From Bacillota bacterium (lineage in GTDB: Bacteria; Bacillota; Clostridia; Christensenellales; UMGS416), in NCBI GenBank assembly GCA_023428265.1, contig JAEYYW010000041.1:1-38246 (forward strand): a DNA stretch of 38,246 nt, given 5' to 3'. The position numbers and the translations under genes are program-made. Below are positions 15,514 through 24,956 of the stretch, piece by piece. Position 1 is the stretch's first letter; the number at the start of each line of letters is the position of its first letter. The notes beneath the pieces were generated by a model. The model was given only the letters and a program-made list of their open reading frames with translations. It did no database searches and was not told the origin of the DNA.

Positions 15514-16971
15514 ATGGGGCGGGTCATCGTCAAGGAGCCCCCGGCAAAGACCTTAATAACCGGGATACGGGCGATCGGATACAATTTTTCGACGGCTGTT
15601 GCCGACATCATCGATAACAGCATCTCCGCCAAAGCCACCCGCATCGACATCATCACGGATGTCACGGACGCGACATCTTACGTTGCTTTCCTCGATAACG
15701 GTTGCGGCATGAGCTATGACGAATTGGAAAATGCAATGCTCCTCGGTTCAAACCGCGAATCCCGCGCTGACAGCGAGCTTGAACTCGGACGTTTCGGGCT
15801 GGGACTGAAATCGGCGTCTCTTTCCCAGTGCAGAGAATTCACGGTCGTCAGCAAGGTGGCGGATTCGATCAACGCCATTATGTTCGATCTTAATCTGATC
15901 GAAGCCGAGAACAAGTGGAACCTGCGCGTTCTTGACGAAGAAGAAATACAAGCTGTGCAAAACGCGGATAAGCTGATGCAGTATCCGTCCGGCACGCTCG
16001 TTGTATGGAAAAAATTCGACAAAATCGAAAACAGGGCGAAGAAATACGAGGATTCTTTCCGTGAAGCTGTGGCAGAGTCCAAACGTCATGTTGAGCTCGT
16101 TTTTCATCGCTATTATCTTACGCATGAGATATATTTCAATTTCCGAAGAATTGAAAAACGTGATCCCTTTCTGTGCGGTTCTGCGCCGCGTCAGCAAACC
16201 GGGCATACGGAACGGTTGTATGTCAACGGGAAAAGCATGTCGGTTACCCCTTACACGCTGCCTTTCTGGAACACCATAACTGACGAGGAGAAGGCTTTGT
16301 TGGGCTATCCCAAGAGCATATACGACGACCAAGGTTTTTATCTGTATCGGAACAAAAGGCTGATTTCATGGGGTAGCTGGCTGCGGATGGGCTTAAAGAG
16401 CGAGCAGAACAAATTGGCTCGCGTACAAGTGGACGTTCCGTCGTCGCTTGATTCGATTTGGATGTTGGATGTAAAGAAATCGTCTGCTAAAATCCCGGAC
16501 GTAATCAGGGAAGAACTCCGTGCATCGGTGCGGGATTCGTTTGTCCGCAGCAAGAAAACTGTACGCTTTCCGGGTCTGAAGGAACAGCAGGCAGAGAACA
16601 AGGTTTGGATTCGAACCGTAAATATGCATGACGGGACCGTACAGTATACAGTGAACCGTGACAACCCTCTCGTTACAGAGCTGTTCGAGAATCTCGGGAA
16701 AGGCGAGTCGCGTCTGCTGGAAGTGCTGTTATCGCAAATTGAAACTCTTTTCCCCAAGTATTCCATCCTGAATGACCATACGGATTCGCTGAAAATCCCC
16801 GGCAGAGATGATGCCGTCGACACCGAGCAGCTAATCTCCGAACTGCAGGACATTCTTACTATGGCGAAGCAGGAAGAAAAACCGGCACTGCTTGTGAGGC
16901 TTCTGTCCTCTGAAGCCTACAGCCATCTGCGGAACAATGCCGATTATGTGACAAAGAGGGTGCTCGGATGA
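15514..16971 (+). CDS. GHKL-fold ATPase (MORC/MutL/Hsp90-like)
   Basis: A 485-residue protein with the Bergerat ATP-binding fold in its N-terminal 150 residues. The N-box is ADIIDNSIS (about 30-38), the G1 box LDNGCGM (about 60-66) and the G2 box GRFGLGLKSAS (about 92-102). Next comes an S5-like region including YRNKRLISWGSW, and a C-terminal helical tail. Related ATPases in restriction-modification-like operons were proposed to be the ancestors of eukaryotic MORC proteins (Iyer, Abhiman and Aravind 2008). They would act as ATP-gated DNA clamps. The ATG at 15514 is preferred to 15487 because GGAGGTG (15501-15507) lies just before it. Third motif sets show no nuclease site here. Confidence 0.88.
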   Translation: MGRVIVKEPPAKTLITGIRAIGYNFSTAVADIIDNSISAKATRIDIITDVTDATSYVAFLDNGCGMSYDELENAMLLGSNRESRADSELELGRFGLGLKSASLSQCREFTVVSKVADSINAIMFDLNLIEAENKWNLRVLDEEEIQAVQNADKLMQYPSGTLVVWKKFDKIENRAKKYEDSFREAVAESKRHVELVFHRYYLTHEIYFNFRRIEKRDPFLCGSAPRQQTGHTERLYVNGKSMSVTPYTLPFWNTITDEEKALLGYPKSIYDDQGFYLYRNKRLISWGSWLRMGLKSEQNKLARVQVDVPSSLDSIWMLDVKKSSAKIPDVIREELRASVRDSFVRSKKTVRFPGLKEQQAENKVWIRTVNMHDGTVQYTVNRDNPLVTELFENLGKGESRLLEVLLSQIETLFPKYSILNDHTDSLKIPGRDDAVDTEQLISELQDILTMAKQEEKPALLVRLLSSEAYSHLRNNADYVTKRVLG

Positions 16972-19751
16972 TAAACAATGAAACCGTAACCAAAGCACTG
17001 ACTATGCTCGAGGCGTTGCTTGAAAAAAAGCCCACGGCACATCAGGAGCTAGTAATCCAAGCGGAGATCATCTTGGGTGTGATTCGGGTACCCCATGATT
17101 CCGATTACCCGAAAATATTGAACGAAGTGATATGCCGTTACGAAAGCAACGTAGGTGTCAAGACCTTTGATCCTGACGTTCTTGTCAGTGATCCAGCGAG
17201 CGACATCTGGTTTACAACACGACGTGACGACATCGAACATCCTTATTTTGAACGCTACCGCCGTTATCTGCGGGAGAGCGGTTGGGATACCGACGTAATC
17301 AACAATCTCGAACTGAACTGCGAGAAAACCCTTTCCCGCTGTGCCGACCCCCATGTTTCTGCAGATCTTCCTGAAGCCAAGAAACGCGGGATGGTTATGG
17401 GTGATGTTCAGGCCGGGAAGACCGCAAACTACCTCGGGCTGATCAACATGGCTTGCGATTACGGCTACCGTGTAATCGTTCTGCTCGCCGGGCTAACAGA
17501 TTCTCTCCGCAAGCAGACGCAGGACCGTGTGGATTACGGTTTTATCGGTGCATACAGCAATTCAATCGGCGGCGTCGTTAAGTTTGTCGGTGTCGGCACC
17601 CCGGCACAGCAATACTATGCCATTCCTCTCACCAACGGGGACTATGACTTTGCCAAGTTTATTCAAAAAAATGTAAATGCCGCGCCGACCGATTTCAACA
17701 AGCCCGTTATCCTTGTGGTCAAGAAAAACGCCAGAATCCTCGAAAGCGTCCATAACTGGCTGAAGCCGGGTGAACACAACATCTCAGGCGACAGCATTCT
17801 GATTATCGACGACGAGGCAGACAACGCATCGGTCAACACGAAGAAGCCGGAGTATGATCCGTCTACAGTGAACCTCCGCATCCGTGATATCTACAACAAT
17901 TTCCCCATCGCATCGTACATAGGGTTCACAGCAACACCATTTGCGAACATTTTCATCAATCCGCATGATGTCAGCGACGACTTTCAGGACTTGTTCCCTG
18001 CCGATTTCATCGTACAGCTTAATGCGCCGGACAAGTATTTCGGGGGAGATAAGGTTTTCCCCAGTGACGGCTCCATCTCTTCAGCCATCCGTTTGCTGAA
18101 CACCGAGGAACCGAACTTCGTGCCCGTCCATCACAAGAAAGACTTGTATGTCACCGTTCTACCGGACAGTTTGAAGGAGGCAATTTTATGCTTTATCCTC
18201 AACAATGTCATCCGCACACTGCGCGGTGATAAGTATAAACACCGTTCCATGATGATTAATATATCCCCCCTGAACGATCCGCAGGAGAGCATACGAAATG
18301 CTGTCGATGCTTACATAACTGTTCTGAAAAACGTCATCGAACAGGATTCGTACAAGCCAGAGCGAGATTTCATCAGAAATTCGGAAGCGTTAAGGCTCCA
18401 TAGGCTTTATACGGAGCCTGACGCACAGGGGTCTGATTTCTACGCCGAGATCCGGAACGATTTCGCCTGGACGGATATCCAATACGGTCTTTGGGAAGAA
18501 GTTCGGCTTTTCGAGACCACGATCATTAACAATCGATACCGGGGCGATATGCGGTACGATTACAGTACCCATTCCGAACAGGGGTCAAGGGTGATTGTGA
18601 TCGGCGGTTTCGTCCTTTCACGCGGATTAACGCTTGAAGGGCTGTGCGTCAGCTACTACAGCCGAAGCGCGACCGCATACGACACCCTGCTTCAGATGAG
18701 CCGCTGGTTCGGTTACCGTCCCCGCTATGAAGACTTGTGCCGAATATACCTTTCCCAAGATAGCATTGATTCTTTCGGATCGGTAATGGACGCCATCCGA
18801 GATCTCAAAGACCAGTTCCGCGAAATGGAACTTCAGGGTAAACCCCCGAAGGAATTCGGGCTCATGGTCAGGGAATCTCCAGCAACACTCAACACCACCC
18901 TACTGATAACAGCGCGGAACAAAATGTACCATACACAGGTGTTTGAACACTACGTCAATTACGGCGGGGTCTACGCCGACACATCCAAACTCTTCAAGGA
19001 TGCCGCCAAGAATCGAACAAACCTCGAACGCGTTTCAGCTTTTATCGAAGAACAGCAAATCAAGGGGTTCACCTTTTCCAAGGTTGGGAACCGTTTTATG
19101 CTGCGCGGTGTTGCAAGTGCAGACATTGCCGGTTTGATCCGGCGCATAACTGTATCTGGTGCAAACAAAAGGTTTGACTGCACGAGCCTTTCATCCTACA
19201 TAGAACAAAGCCCTGTTTTTCCGATATGGGATGTCGTTGCAGCGACGGGCGACTCATCGCACGAATTCAACATTCAAGGGTGTCCTCCGCTCCCAAGTTC
19301 AGTCCGTACATTCCGCTTGGGTTCGTCGAATGAGAACTATATCCGTCTGGGCGGCACCAACAACCGTATTATCGATCCCGGCATCTTCGACAGCGGCGTT
19401 GTTATTACGCCTGAACAGAAACAGGATATTCTGGCAAAAAAGCAGAGAAGGCGTCCTGACAGACCAACCGATCAGCTGACTGCCACAGACTGGCTAAAAC
19501 TTCGGGAACGCCCTTTACTTGTTCTGTACTATATCGATTTGAATATCGACACCAGCCTTCCTCTGGCTGAGAAAGATAAATACGTGGCTATCAAAGAAGC
19601 CTTCGGTTCTGATTTGCTGATTGGCTTTGCCGTGGGTTTCCCGGCTCGTGACTCAAAAGTGATGATTCAGTACCGGGCGAACATGATAAAGGCAGAGGAG
19701 ATAAATTCCGATGATGATAACTTTGACGAGGAGGAACTCAGTGATGAGTAG
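16968..19751 (+). CDS. Z1 domain ATPase/helicase-like protein
   Basis: A 927-residue superfamily-II-type protein of the Z1 family (PF10593). Walker A is GDVQAGKTA (145-153, Lys151), Walker B IIDDEAD (279-285), motif III GFTATPFAN (319-327), and a late motif QMSRWFGYRPRYEDL near residue 580 supplies the arginine finger. These define two RecA-like domains. Z1 proteins occur almost only beside GHKL ATPases and methylases and are thought to remodel or translocate on DNA during restriction. The start overlaps the ATPase stop by four bases (ATGA), so translation is coupled. The C-terminal about 300 residues have no recognised domain and may contact the PD-(D/E)XK partner. Confidence 0.92.
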   Translation: MINNETVTKALTMLEALLEKKPTAHQELVIQAEIILGVIRVPHDSDYPKILNEVICRYESNVGVKTFDPDVLVSDPASDIWFTTRRDDIEHPYFERYRRYLRESGWDTDVINNLELNCEKTLSRCADPHVSADLPEAKKRGMVMGDVQAGKTANYLGLINMACDYGYRVIVLLAGLTDSLRKQTQDRVDYGFIGAYSNSIGGVVKFVGVGTPAQQYYAIPLTNGDYDFAKFIQKNVNAAPTDFNKPVILVVKKNARILESVHNWLKPGEHNISGDSILIIDDEADNASVNTKKPEYDPSTVNLRIRDIYNNFPIASYIGFTATPFANIFINPHDVSDDFQDLFPADFIVQLNAPDKYFGGDKVFPSDGSISSAIRLLNTEEPNFVPVHHKKDLYVTVLPDSLKEAILCFILNNVIRTLRGDKYKHRSMMINISPLNDPQESIRNAVDAYITVLKNVIEQDSYKPERDFIRNSEALRLHRLYTEPDAQGSDFYAEIRNDFAWTDIQYGLWEEVRLFETTIINNRYRGDMRYDYSTHSEQGSRVIVIGGFVLSRGLTLEGLCVSYYSRSATAYDTLLQMSRWFGYRPRYEDLCRIYLSQDSIDSFGSVMDAIRDLKDQFREMELQGKPPKEFGLMVRESPATLNTTLLITARNKMYHTQVFEHYVNYGGVYADTSKLFKDAAKNRTNLERVSAFIEEQQIKGFTFSKVGNRFMLRGVASADIAGLIRRITVSGANKRFDCTSLSSYIEQSPVFPIWDVVAATGDSSHEFNIQGCPPLPSSVRTFRLGSSNENYIRLGGTNNRIIDPGIFDSGVVITPEQKQDILAKKQRRRPDRPTDQLTATDWLKLRERPLLVLYYIDLNIDTSLPLAEKDKYVAIKEAFGSDLLIGFAVGFPARDSKVMIQYRANMIKAEEINSDDDNFDEEELSDE

Positions 19752-20673
19752 ATACACCAAAGATACGTTTGAAGCCCTCTCCAACGAATTTGGCTCGCAG
19801 AAGATGCTGGAAGTAGACTCAACACTTAGGGTCTATTACGGCTTGAACAAAAACGGAAACCCGCGTCTTTCCTTTATGTCGTCTGTGGCACCTCCGAAAA
19901 TGGATTCGACAAAAATGCTGAAGGTAGTCCAGGGCAAGGAAACGGAAGGGGTATACTGGACCAATTTCGATTTGCTTCAGGGAAACGCCAAGCAGGTATT
20001 TTTCTCGTTCTGCAGTGACCTTGCCGGAGCCGTTGAAGGAATCTACGAGGAAAAGAAGGCTCTTGTCTATCTCAAGAACAGATATCATATTTGGAAGTCC
20101 ATGTTCAAGAAAGGGAGTACCGGAATCTCGCCTGAGTTGCTCAAAGGGCTGTTTGGAGAACTGTATTTCCTGCTCACGTTCTTTTCTGAAAAATACAGTA
20201 TGGACGAGGCTGTCGCCGGGTGGAGCGGTGCCGACGGAACCGCAAAGGATTTTTCAATCGGCGCGGATTGGTATGAAATCAAAACGGTGTCCTCCTCAGC
20301 GGTAAGCGTGAAAATATCTTCGATTTCACAGCTTTCTTCCGAAGTTCCCGGTCATCTTGTGATCGTAAAGATAGAATCCATGTCACCTGTATTTACCAAC
20401 GGAAAATCCAGCATCGGTGAACTCCTTCAGGCTGTCTTGGCAAAGATCGATATCGACGAGACCAAGGAATCGTTCTTAAGCAAGCTTGCTGAATACGGGC
20501 TTGATTTAACCGATGAAAGCTGCTCTGAGAAGTTCAGCGTTGTTTCCCAGCACTTTTACGGTGTTACTTCCGAGTTCCCCCGCATTTTGGAGTCGGATAT
20601 CAAATATCAGGAGATTTGCAAAGTCAGCTATGAGTTGATCATCAATTCGCTGGATCGCTATAAGGAGGTTTGA
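19744..20673 (+). CDS. PD-(D/E)XK motif protein (DUF4420)
   Basis: A 309-residue protein of the DUF4420 family. The nuclease-like core contains GELYFL (Glu139), KDFSIG (Asp169) and WYEIKT (Glu178, Lys180), the Glu-Asp-ExK arrangement of PD-(D/E)XK endonucleases. It is the best candidate for the DNA-cutting subunit of this operon. Start at 19744 follows GAGGAGGAAC and overlaps the Z1 stop by 8 bp. It is always found with Z1 and AIPR in such loci, to my knowledge. A KISSISQLSS segment following the core could help bind DNA or the partner; that is inference. Confidence 0.85.
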   Translation: MSRYTKDTFEALSNEFGSQKMLEVDSTLRVYYGLNKNGNPRLSFMSSVAPPKMDSTKMLKVVQGKETEGVYWTNFDLLQGNAKQVFFSFCSDLAGAVEGIYEEKKALVYLKNRYHIWKSMFKKGSTGISPELLKGLFGELYFLLTFFSEKYSMDEAVAGWSGADGTAKDFSIGADWYEIKTVSSSAVSVKISSISQLSSEVPGHLVIVKIESMSPVFTNGKSSIGELLQAVLAKIDIDETKESFLSKLAEYGLDLTDESCSEKFSVVSQHFYGVTSEFPRILESDIKYQEICKVSYELIINSLDRYKEV

Positions 20674-20675
20674 CC

Positions 20676-22766
20676 GTGGATTTGCTGGAATACAGAGAAT
20701 ACTACCTAAACCAAATAAAAGCCACTTCGATGGAAGAAGAGCGTTATCCGTATGAAGTCTTTATTGATGTGGTTTCAGATGTTATGGTCAGCGACTGGTC
20801 ACTTCTTTCCGGCATTGAACAATGCTATTTTTCTGTTTCCACAGGCACCCGTGCGTTTAAGAGTATGCTCATCCATGCTGGGTCGCTTGAACTGTCGACA
20901 AACACGATAAACCTACTGTATGCTGATTACAATGCGGATGATATAACAAACATCACCAACACCGACATTGCCACACACAGCAACCAAATGGTCAGCTTTG
21001 TGGAGAATGCCCTCAAAGGCTATTTTGCGGATGCTGAACAGTCAAACCCTGCTGTGCAGCTGGCTTTGGATATCAGAAGAAATGCCGGGGACATCTATAA
21101 AATCCATCTCTTTATCATCAGCACGAACCAGCTGAGCAAGCGTGTCAAAAACATTGATTTGGATGATGTTCAGATTCTTGGCAAAACCTATAAAGTAGAG
21201 CTCGACGTCATCGATTTTGAAAAGATTTATAACGTGCAGCTTGCGTCTGCCGAAAAAGAGGACGTTACTATAGATGTCAGCGAGTTCGGCTTTGACGGCA
21301 TTCAGTGTATCCGTGCCGACATAGGCACTGGGAGTTACGAAGCATATTTGGCTGTTGTCCCCGGCGAATTCCTCTCAAGTATCTATAAAAAATTCGGCCC
21401 CCGTCTTCTTGAACGGAATGTCCGTTCCTTCCTTCAGCTGCGCGGTGGCGTTAACAAGGGCATACGCGGCACAATCCTAAACGAACGCCAGAATTTCTTT
21501 TCCTATAATAACGGCATATCAACGACAGCCAAGAGTGTGGTGCTGACAGACGTTCCGAGGAAAGGGTTGTGCATTACATCATTCACCGATTTTCAGATCA
21601 TCAACGGCGGCCAGACAACAGCATCCTTGGCATCCGCCAGCATAAAGGACAACGCACTGTTGGACGGCATCTTTGTGCAGATGAAGCTGACGGTTATTTG
21701 TGATGAAAGCGAAGAAGGCGACGAGTTCGTTAGGAAAACATCACAGTATGCCAACAGCCAGAATAAGGTGACTTCGGCGGACTTGGTGTCCAATCACCCC
21801 TTTTATCTGCGTATTGAGGACTTCTCCCGGAAAATGTACGCGCCACCATCTCAGGGCTTGCCTTATCAGACACTCTGGTTCTTTGAACGTTCCCGTGGGC
21901 AGTATGACCAGCCGAAGATGAAGATGACTAAAAGCGAACGCGCAACATATGAACGGGTCAATCCCCACAACCAGCGGTTCGACAAGACCGATTTGGCTAA
22001 ATACATAAACTCGGCATCGATGCTGCCATTCTATGTTGCTTGGGGACGCGAAGTGAACGCCGTCCGTTTTCAGGTGGAAATGGAAAAGCAATGGAGCAAA
22101 GATTCCTCTGTTTTCAGTGAATCCTATTACCGCGAATTGATTGCAAAAGCCATTATCTTCAACACTACCCGAAAGACAATCCTTGGGCTGGACTGGTATA
22201 AAGAAAACAAAGGCTACCTTGTCCAGTTAGTAACATACTCGTTCTCAAAGCTGATCTTTGAAGTTGAGAAACTCGGCCGGCTGATGAATTACAGGCAGAT
22301 TTGGGACAGGCAGGAACTGCCAGACTTTCTGATTGACGATATCGCTCGGATTGCCTATTCCGTCCGGGAGTTTTTGATCAGCCCTAGCCACGGCAACATT
22401 GAAACTTTCTGTAAACGGCAGGACTGCTGGACAGCAGTTCAGGGCATTCAGGTTGAACTGTCCAATTCAACGAAAACCTTCCTCGTCAGCAAGGAAGATG
22501 TCCGTGATGAAAAGGTTGCTGCCAAACGCGAACAGAAGTTCAATGACGGGGTTTCCTTTGAAGTGCAGGTGTTCAAATTCGGTGGGGAATACTGGAGCCG
22601 TTTGCTCGAGACCGGGAAAGCGCAGGGCGTTCTCAACGGAATGGACGTACAGCTGCTCGGTCTTGCTATCGAATACTGCAAAGGTTCAAGGGGCTTGCCC
22701 CAGTCACATTTCAAAAAGATCATGGCGGTACGTGACAAGCTCGGTGCGGTTCAGGTGCAGGTCTGA
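20676..22766 (+). CDS. AIPR family protein (abortive infection phage resistance)
   Basis: A 696-residue cytoplasmic protein of the AIPR family (PF10592). The central signature is present: NNGISTTAKSV, then TDFQIINGGQTTASLA, then SQYANSQNKVTSADL and YLRIEDFSRKMYAPP. The family is named for a phage-resistance protein, but its activity is not settled; the conserved Asn/Gly/Gln cluster suggests a nucleic-acid or nucleotide function. Translation most likely starts at GTG 20676, seven bases after AAGGAGG (20662-20668); a TTG at 20670 is too close to that site. It follows DUF4420 by two bases, so it is part of the same transcript. Confidence 0.9.
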   Translation: MDLLEYREYYLNQIKATSMEEERYPYEVFIDVVSDVMVSDWSLLSGIEQCYFSVSTGTRAFKSMLIHAGSLELSTNTINLLYADYNADDITNITNTDIATHSNQMVSFVENALKGYFADAEQSNPAVQLALDIRRNAGDIYKIHLFIISTNQLSKRVKNIDLDDVQILGKTYKVELDVIDFEKIYNVQLASAEKEDVTIDVSEFGFDGIQCIRADIGTGSYEAYLAVVPGEFLSSIYKKFGPRLLERNVRSFLQLRGGVNKGIRGTILNERQNFFSYNNGISTTAKSVVLTDVPRKGLCITSFTDFQIINGGQTTASLASASIKDNALLDGIFVQMKLTVICDESEEGDEFVRKTSQYANSQNKVTSADLVSNHPFYLRIEDFSRKMYAPPSQGLPYQTLWFFERSRGQYDQPKMKMTKSERATYERVNPHNQRFDKTDLAKYINSASMLPFYVAWGREVNAVRFQVEMEKQWSKDSSVFSESYYRELIAKAIIFNTTRKTILGLDWYKENKGYLVQLVTYSFSKLIFEVEKLGRLMNYRQIWDRQELPDFLIDDIARIAYSVREFLISPSHGNIETFCKRQDCWTAVQGIQVELSNSTKTFLVSKEDVRDEKVAAKREQKFNDGVSFEVQVFKFGGEYWSRLLETGKAQGVLNGMDVQLLGLAIEYCKGSRGLPQSHFKKIMAVRDKLGAVQVQV

Positions 22767-22783
22767 TTGGGGAGGTGGTTGGG

Positions 22784-23212
22784 TTGCCTGACAACCGTTC
22801 ACCGCAAGCCCGGAGCTACAACATGTCACGCATCCCCAGCACGAATACCAAGCCGGAAGCACTGGTAAGGAAGTATCTTTTCGCACGGGGACTGCGTTAC
22901 AGAAAGAACGACAGGCGTTATCCGGGGAACCCTGACATTGTTCTTCCAAAGTATCATACAGTAGTTTTCGTTCACGGATGCTTTTGGCATTATCATGCGA
23001 ACTGTCCGTTTTTCGTAATGCCGAAATCTAATGTTGATTTCTGGAAAGCAAAGCTGGTATACAACCGAAGCAGAGACAAAACCAACATAGAGAAACTCCG
23101 AGCGGCTAGGTGGCGTGTGATTATTGTCTGGGAATGCGAGATAAAGAAGCCAGTTCGGGAGGAACGGCTGGCGCGGCTGTATCAGGAGATTATGTGCGCG
23201 GCAGATGGGTGA
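22784..23212 (+). CDS. vsr: Very short patch repair (Vsr) endonuclease
   Basis: A 142-residue Vsr-fold nuclease. PDIV supplies the catalytic Asp51; HGCFWH (64-69) and the following Cys74 form the zinc-binding and intercalating region, and WECEI lies near the C-terminus. Classical Vsr nicks 5' of T in the T:G mismatches produced by deamination of 5-methylcytosine and so repairs damage caused by Dcm methylases. In MORC/Z1 loci Vsr-like proteins may instead act as the restriction nuclease. The TTG at 22784 is the preferred start: it follows GGGGAGGTGG, and the product begins as other Vsr proteins do (PDNRSPQARSYNMSRI). It ends the methylase operon. Confidence 0.9.
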   Translation: MPDNRSPQARSYNMSRIPSTNTKPEALVRKYLFARGLRYRKNDRRYPGNPDIVLPKYHTVVFVHGCFWHYHANCPFFVMPKSNVDFWKAKLVYNRSRDKTNIEKLRAARWRVIIVWECEIKKPVREERLARLYQEIMCAADG

Positions 23213-23261
23213 TGAAGTTTCTCAGTACAGTGTCTGATTGTTGAGGAAAGGAAGTGATGAA

Positions 23262-23819
23262 ATGGCTTTTATATACAGATATCAAATTGTGATTCCCCTA
23301 ATTCGGAGTAAAGTAAATTTAAAGTATTATGAAGAAGATATAATTTGTATTATAGAGAGCTTTTTCTCCACTAACCTGAAAGATTGCAGGGTGGAAATAG
23401 ATTATTTTGAATTTAAACTCCATTATAGCGCAGACAACTCATTTATTAGGCAATTTGGGAGAGTGCTTCTTGATCATTCTCTCGGCCTTCAAGCAGTCAA
23501 GTACAAATATAATATAAAAAAAGGGCTTTTTAGAAGAATTGAGCAATGTTTTTACGCATTTCCTGATGAAAGTGTTTTGAGTAGCTCTGAAAAAATCAAT
23601 ATTATGCTGATCGATGCACTAGAATTCAACGAAACTAAACGTCTTCTGGAACAGTCTGAGAACTATTTTGGCAGATATTTTTCAAGAAGCCAGGTTTATT
23701 ATGAGTATTCTGATACTGATTTCGCGGCTATTAAAAAAGTCTTTATATGGATGTCTTCAGCATATCGGTGGATAAAAACAAGTATAAAGATATTATCGAA
23801 AGCAAATGTACTTATTTAG
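23262..23819 (+). CDS. Hypothetical protein upstream of the MBL-fold gene
   Basis: A 185-residue protein, AT-rich and rich in Tyr, Phe and Ile, with no recognised domain and no signal peptide. The ATG at 23262 follows AGGAAGTG. Its last 73 bases overlap the next gene in the -1 frame. The C-terminal tail after about residue 165 looks unlike the rest, whereas the start of the next frame continues smoothly from DTDFAAIKK. I suspect that the two reading frames were one gene and that a one-base change in the A-run at 23732-23737 split them. If not, this is a small partner protein of the MBL enzyme. Confidence 0.55.
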   Translation: MAFIYRYQIVIPLIRSKVNLKYYEEDIICIIESFFSTNLKDCRVEIDYFEFKLHYSADNSFIRQFGRVLLDHSLGLQAVKYKYNIKKGLFRRIEQCFYAFPDESVLSSSEKINIMLIDALEFNETKRLLEQSENYFGRYFSRSQVYYEYSDTDFAAIKKVFIWMSSAYRWIKTSIKILSKANVLI

Positions 23820-24835
23820 CTGGCGCACATCGACGATTTAGTAAAACGTACCTAGAAAGAAACCAGAAGGAAAAGCTTTTTTCTCTTAACTCGGAGGTGG
23901 ATGTCCATGCACTTCTTAACCGAGATGAAATAAAAAAAACCATAAAAACACAAGAAGACAAGGTGGATGTTTTTCAATTAAGGAAGACCAAGGCATATGC
24001 AGAAAAATTTGAGGAGATTAGAGATGGTATTCGGTTCAATATCTCGGAGGCGAAGGACATAGAAGCCTTTACAAAAAGCAGGAAACAGGGGCTGTGCTTT
24101 AGGGTATATAATGTCGGTCAGGGACTTGCGACATCGATAGAAGAAATCGGTGAACCGCCTTTCTTGTATTTTGATTTTGGAATGAGTTTTGGCGTCAATA
24201 CCTTTAATAAGCCGATACATATGAATATAAATGTCGATTACCATCCTTCGATTGTCATATCCCATATACATACGGACCACTGGTATGCTTTGATGGAATT
24301 CCCTGGCGCTTTCAGGTGCAATTGGTATATACCGAACCAAGACTTAGGGATTCTGTTTAGTAAAAGGTGTGCGGAAATTATAGTTTCGGGAGGGTGTGTA
24401 AATCGTATAATATCAACGATAACAGGCAATATGGGCACTATTTTTGTAAGTGGAAACTCCAAGTGCAACCCAGAACATGCCCCCCAGCACAAACATGATA
24501 CCGGATTGTCCATGAGGCTCCGATTTACCATGCGAGACAATATAATTAACGTACTTGTACCGGGAGACCAAAGATATGATTTTATCCCTGATGTTTTTTT
24601 GAGTGACATTCATGTACTGGTTGCTAGTCACCATGGTGGCGAATATTCATGGTCTAATAGAAGAGGGGTATATTTGGATATTCCCCTGGCTGTAGAACAC
24701 CTGCAATCAATAATCGTATATAGTTATGGTACAGATAATACACATGACCATCCGTCAAAAATTGATGATTATGTAAGCAGGGGTTGGAGAAGAGCGCATT
24801 ATACACCGGAGGATTCGGATTATGTTTTAAGTTGA
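23747..24835 (+). CDS. MBL-fold metallo-hydrolase (ComEC/Rec2-like)
   Basis: A 362-residue (or longer, see the previous entry) metallo-beta-lactamase-fold protein. The core begins with YNVGQGLATS (121-130), then SHIHTDHW with His173, His175, Asp177 and His178, then VPGDQ (Asp274), ASHHGG (His295, His296) and a final HDHPS. This is the ComEC-C-terminal-like type found as stand-alone proteins in phage-defence islands. The first 115 residues are a helical region without a known domain. No ribosome site precedes ATG 23747 and the frame opens only 12 bases earlier, which favours a frameshifted fusion over an independent start. Base composition is clearly more AT-rich than in the methylase operon. 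Confidence 0.75.
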   Translation: MDVFSISVDKNKYKDIIESKCTYLAGAHRRFSKTYLERNQKEKLFSLNSEVDVHALLNRDEIKKTIKTQEDKVDVFQLRKTKAYAEKFEEIRDGIRFNISEAKDIEAFTKSRKQGLCFRVYNVGQGLATSIEEIGEPPFLYFDFGMSFGVNTFNKPIHMNINVDYHPSIVISHIHTDHWYALMEFPGAFRCNWYIPNQDLGILFSKRCAEIIVSGGCVNRIISTITGNMGTIFVSGNSKCNPEHAPQHKHDTGLSMRLRFTMRDNIINVLVPGDQRYDFIPDVFLSDIHVLVASHHGGEYSWSNRRGVYLDIPLAVEHLQSIIVYSYGTDNTHDHPSKIDDYVSRGWRRAHYTPEDSDYVLS

Positions 24836-24952
24836 AACCAACTCGTTAAGAACTGGGTGCTGACTGTCGGGCATGAGCCGCTCTACCGCGTGCATGAGTG
24901 CGTGTTCGGCGTGATCGCGATGGAATGCGAGCCGGTGGATCCGAGGCTGTAA
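24836..24952 (+). pseudogene. C-terminal fragment of an unidentified gene
   Basis: Open frame of about 38 codons with no start codon or ribosome site, containing WVLTVGHEPLYRVHE and MECEPVDPRL before a TAA at 24950. It is GC-rich, unlike the preceding AT-rich gene, so the boundary near 24835 probably marks an insertion that removed the 5' part. Parent protein not recognised. Confidence 0.4.
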
Positions 24953-24956
24953 GGTC

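Noticed and set aside
23732..23747. Programmed -1 frameshift on AAAAAAG for the MBL gene
   Set aside because: The heptamer is in the wrong phase (AAA AAA G), and no downstream stimulatory structure is evident.
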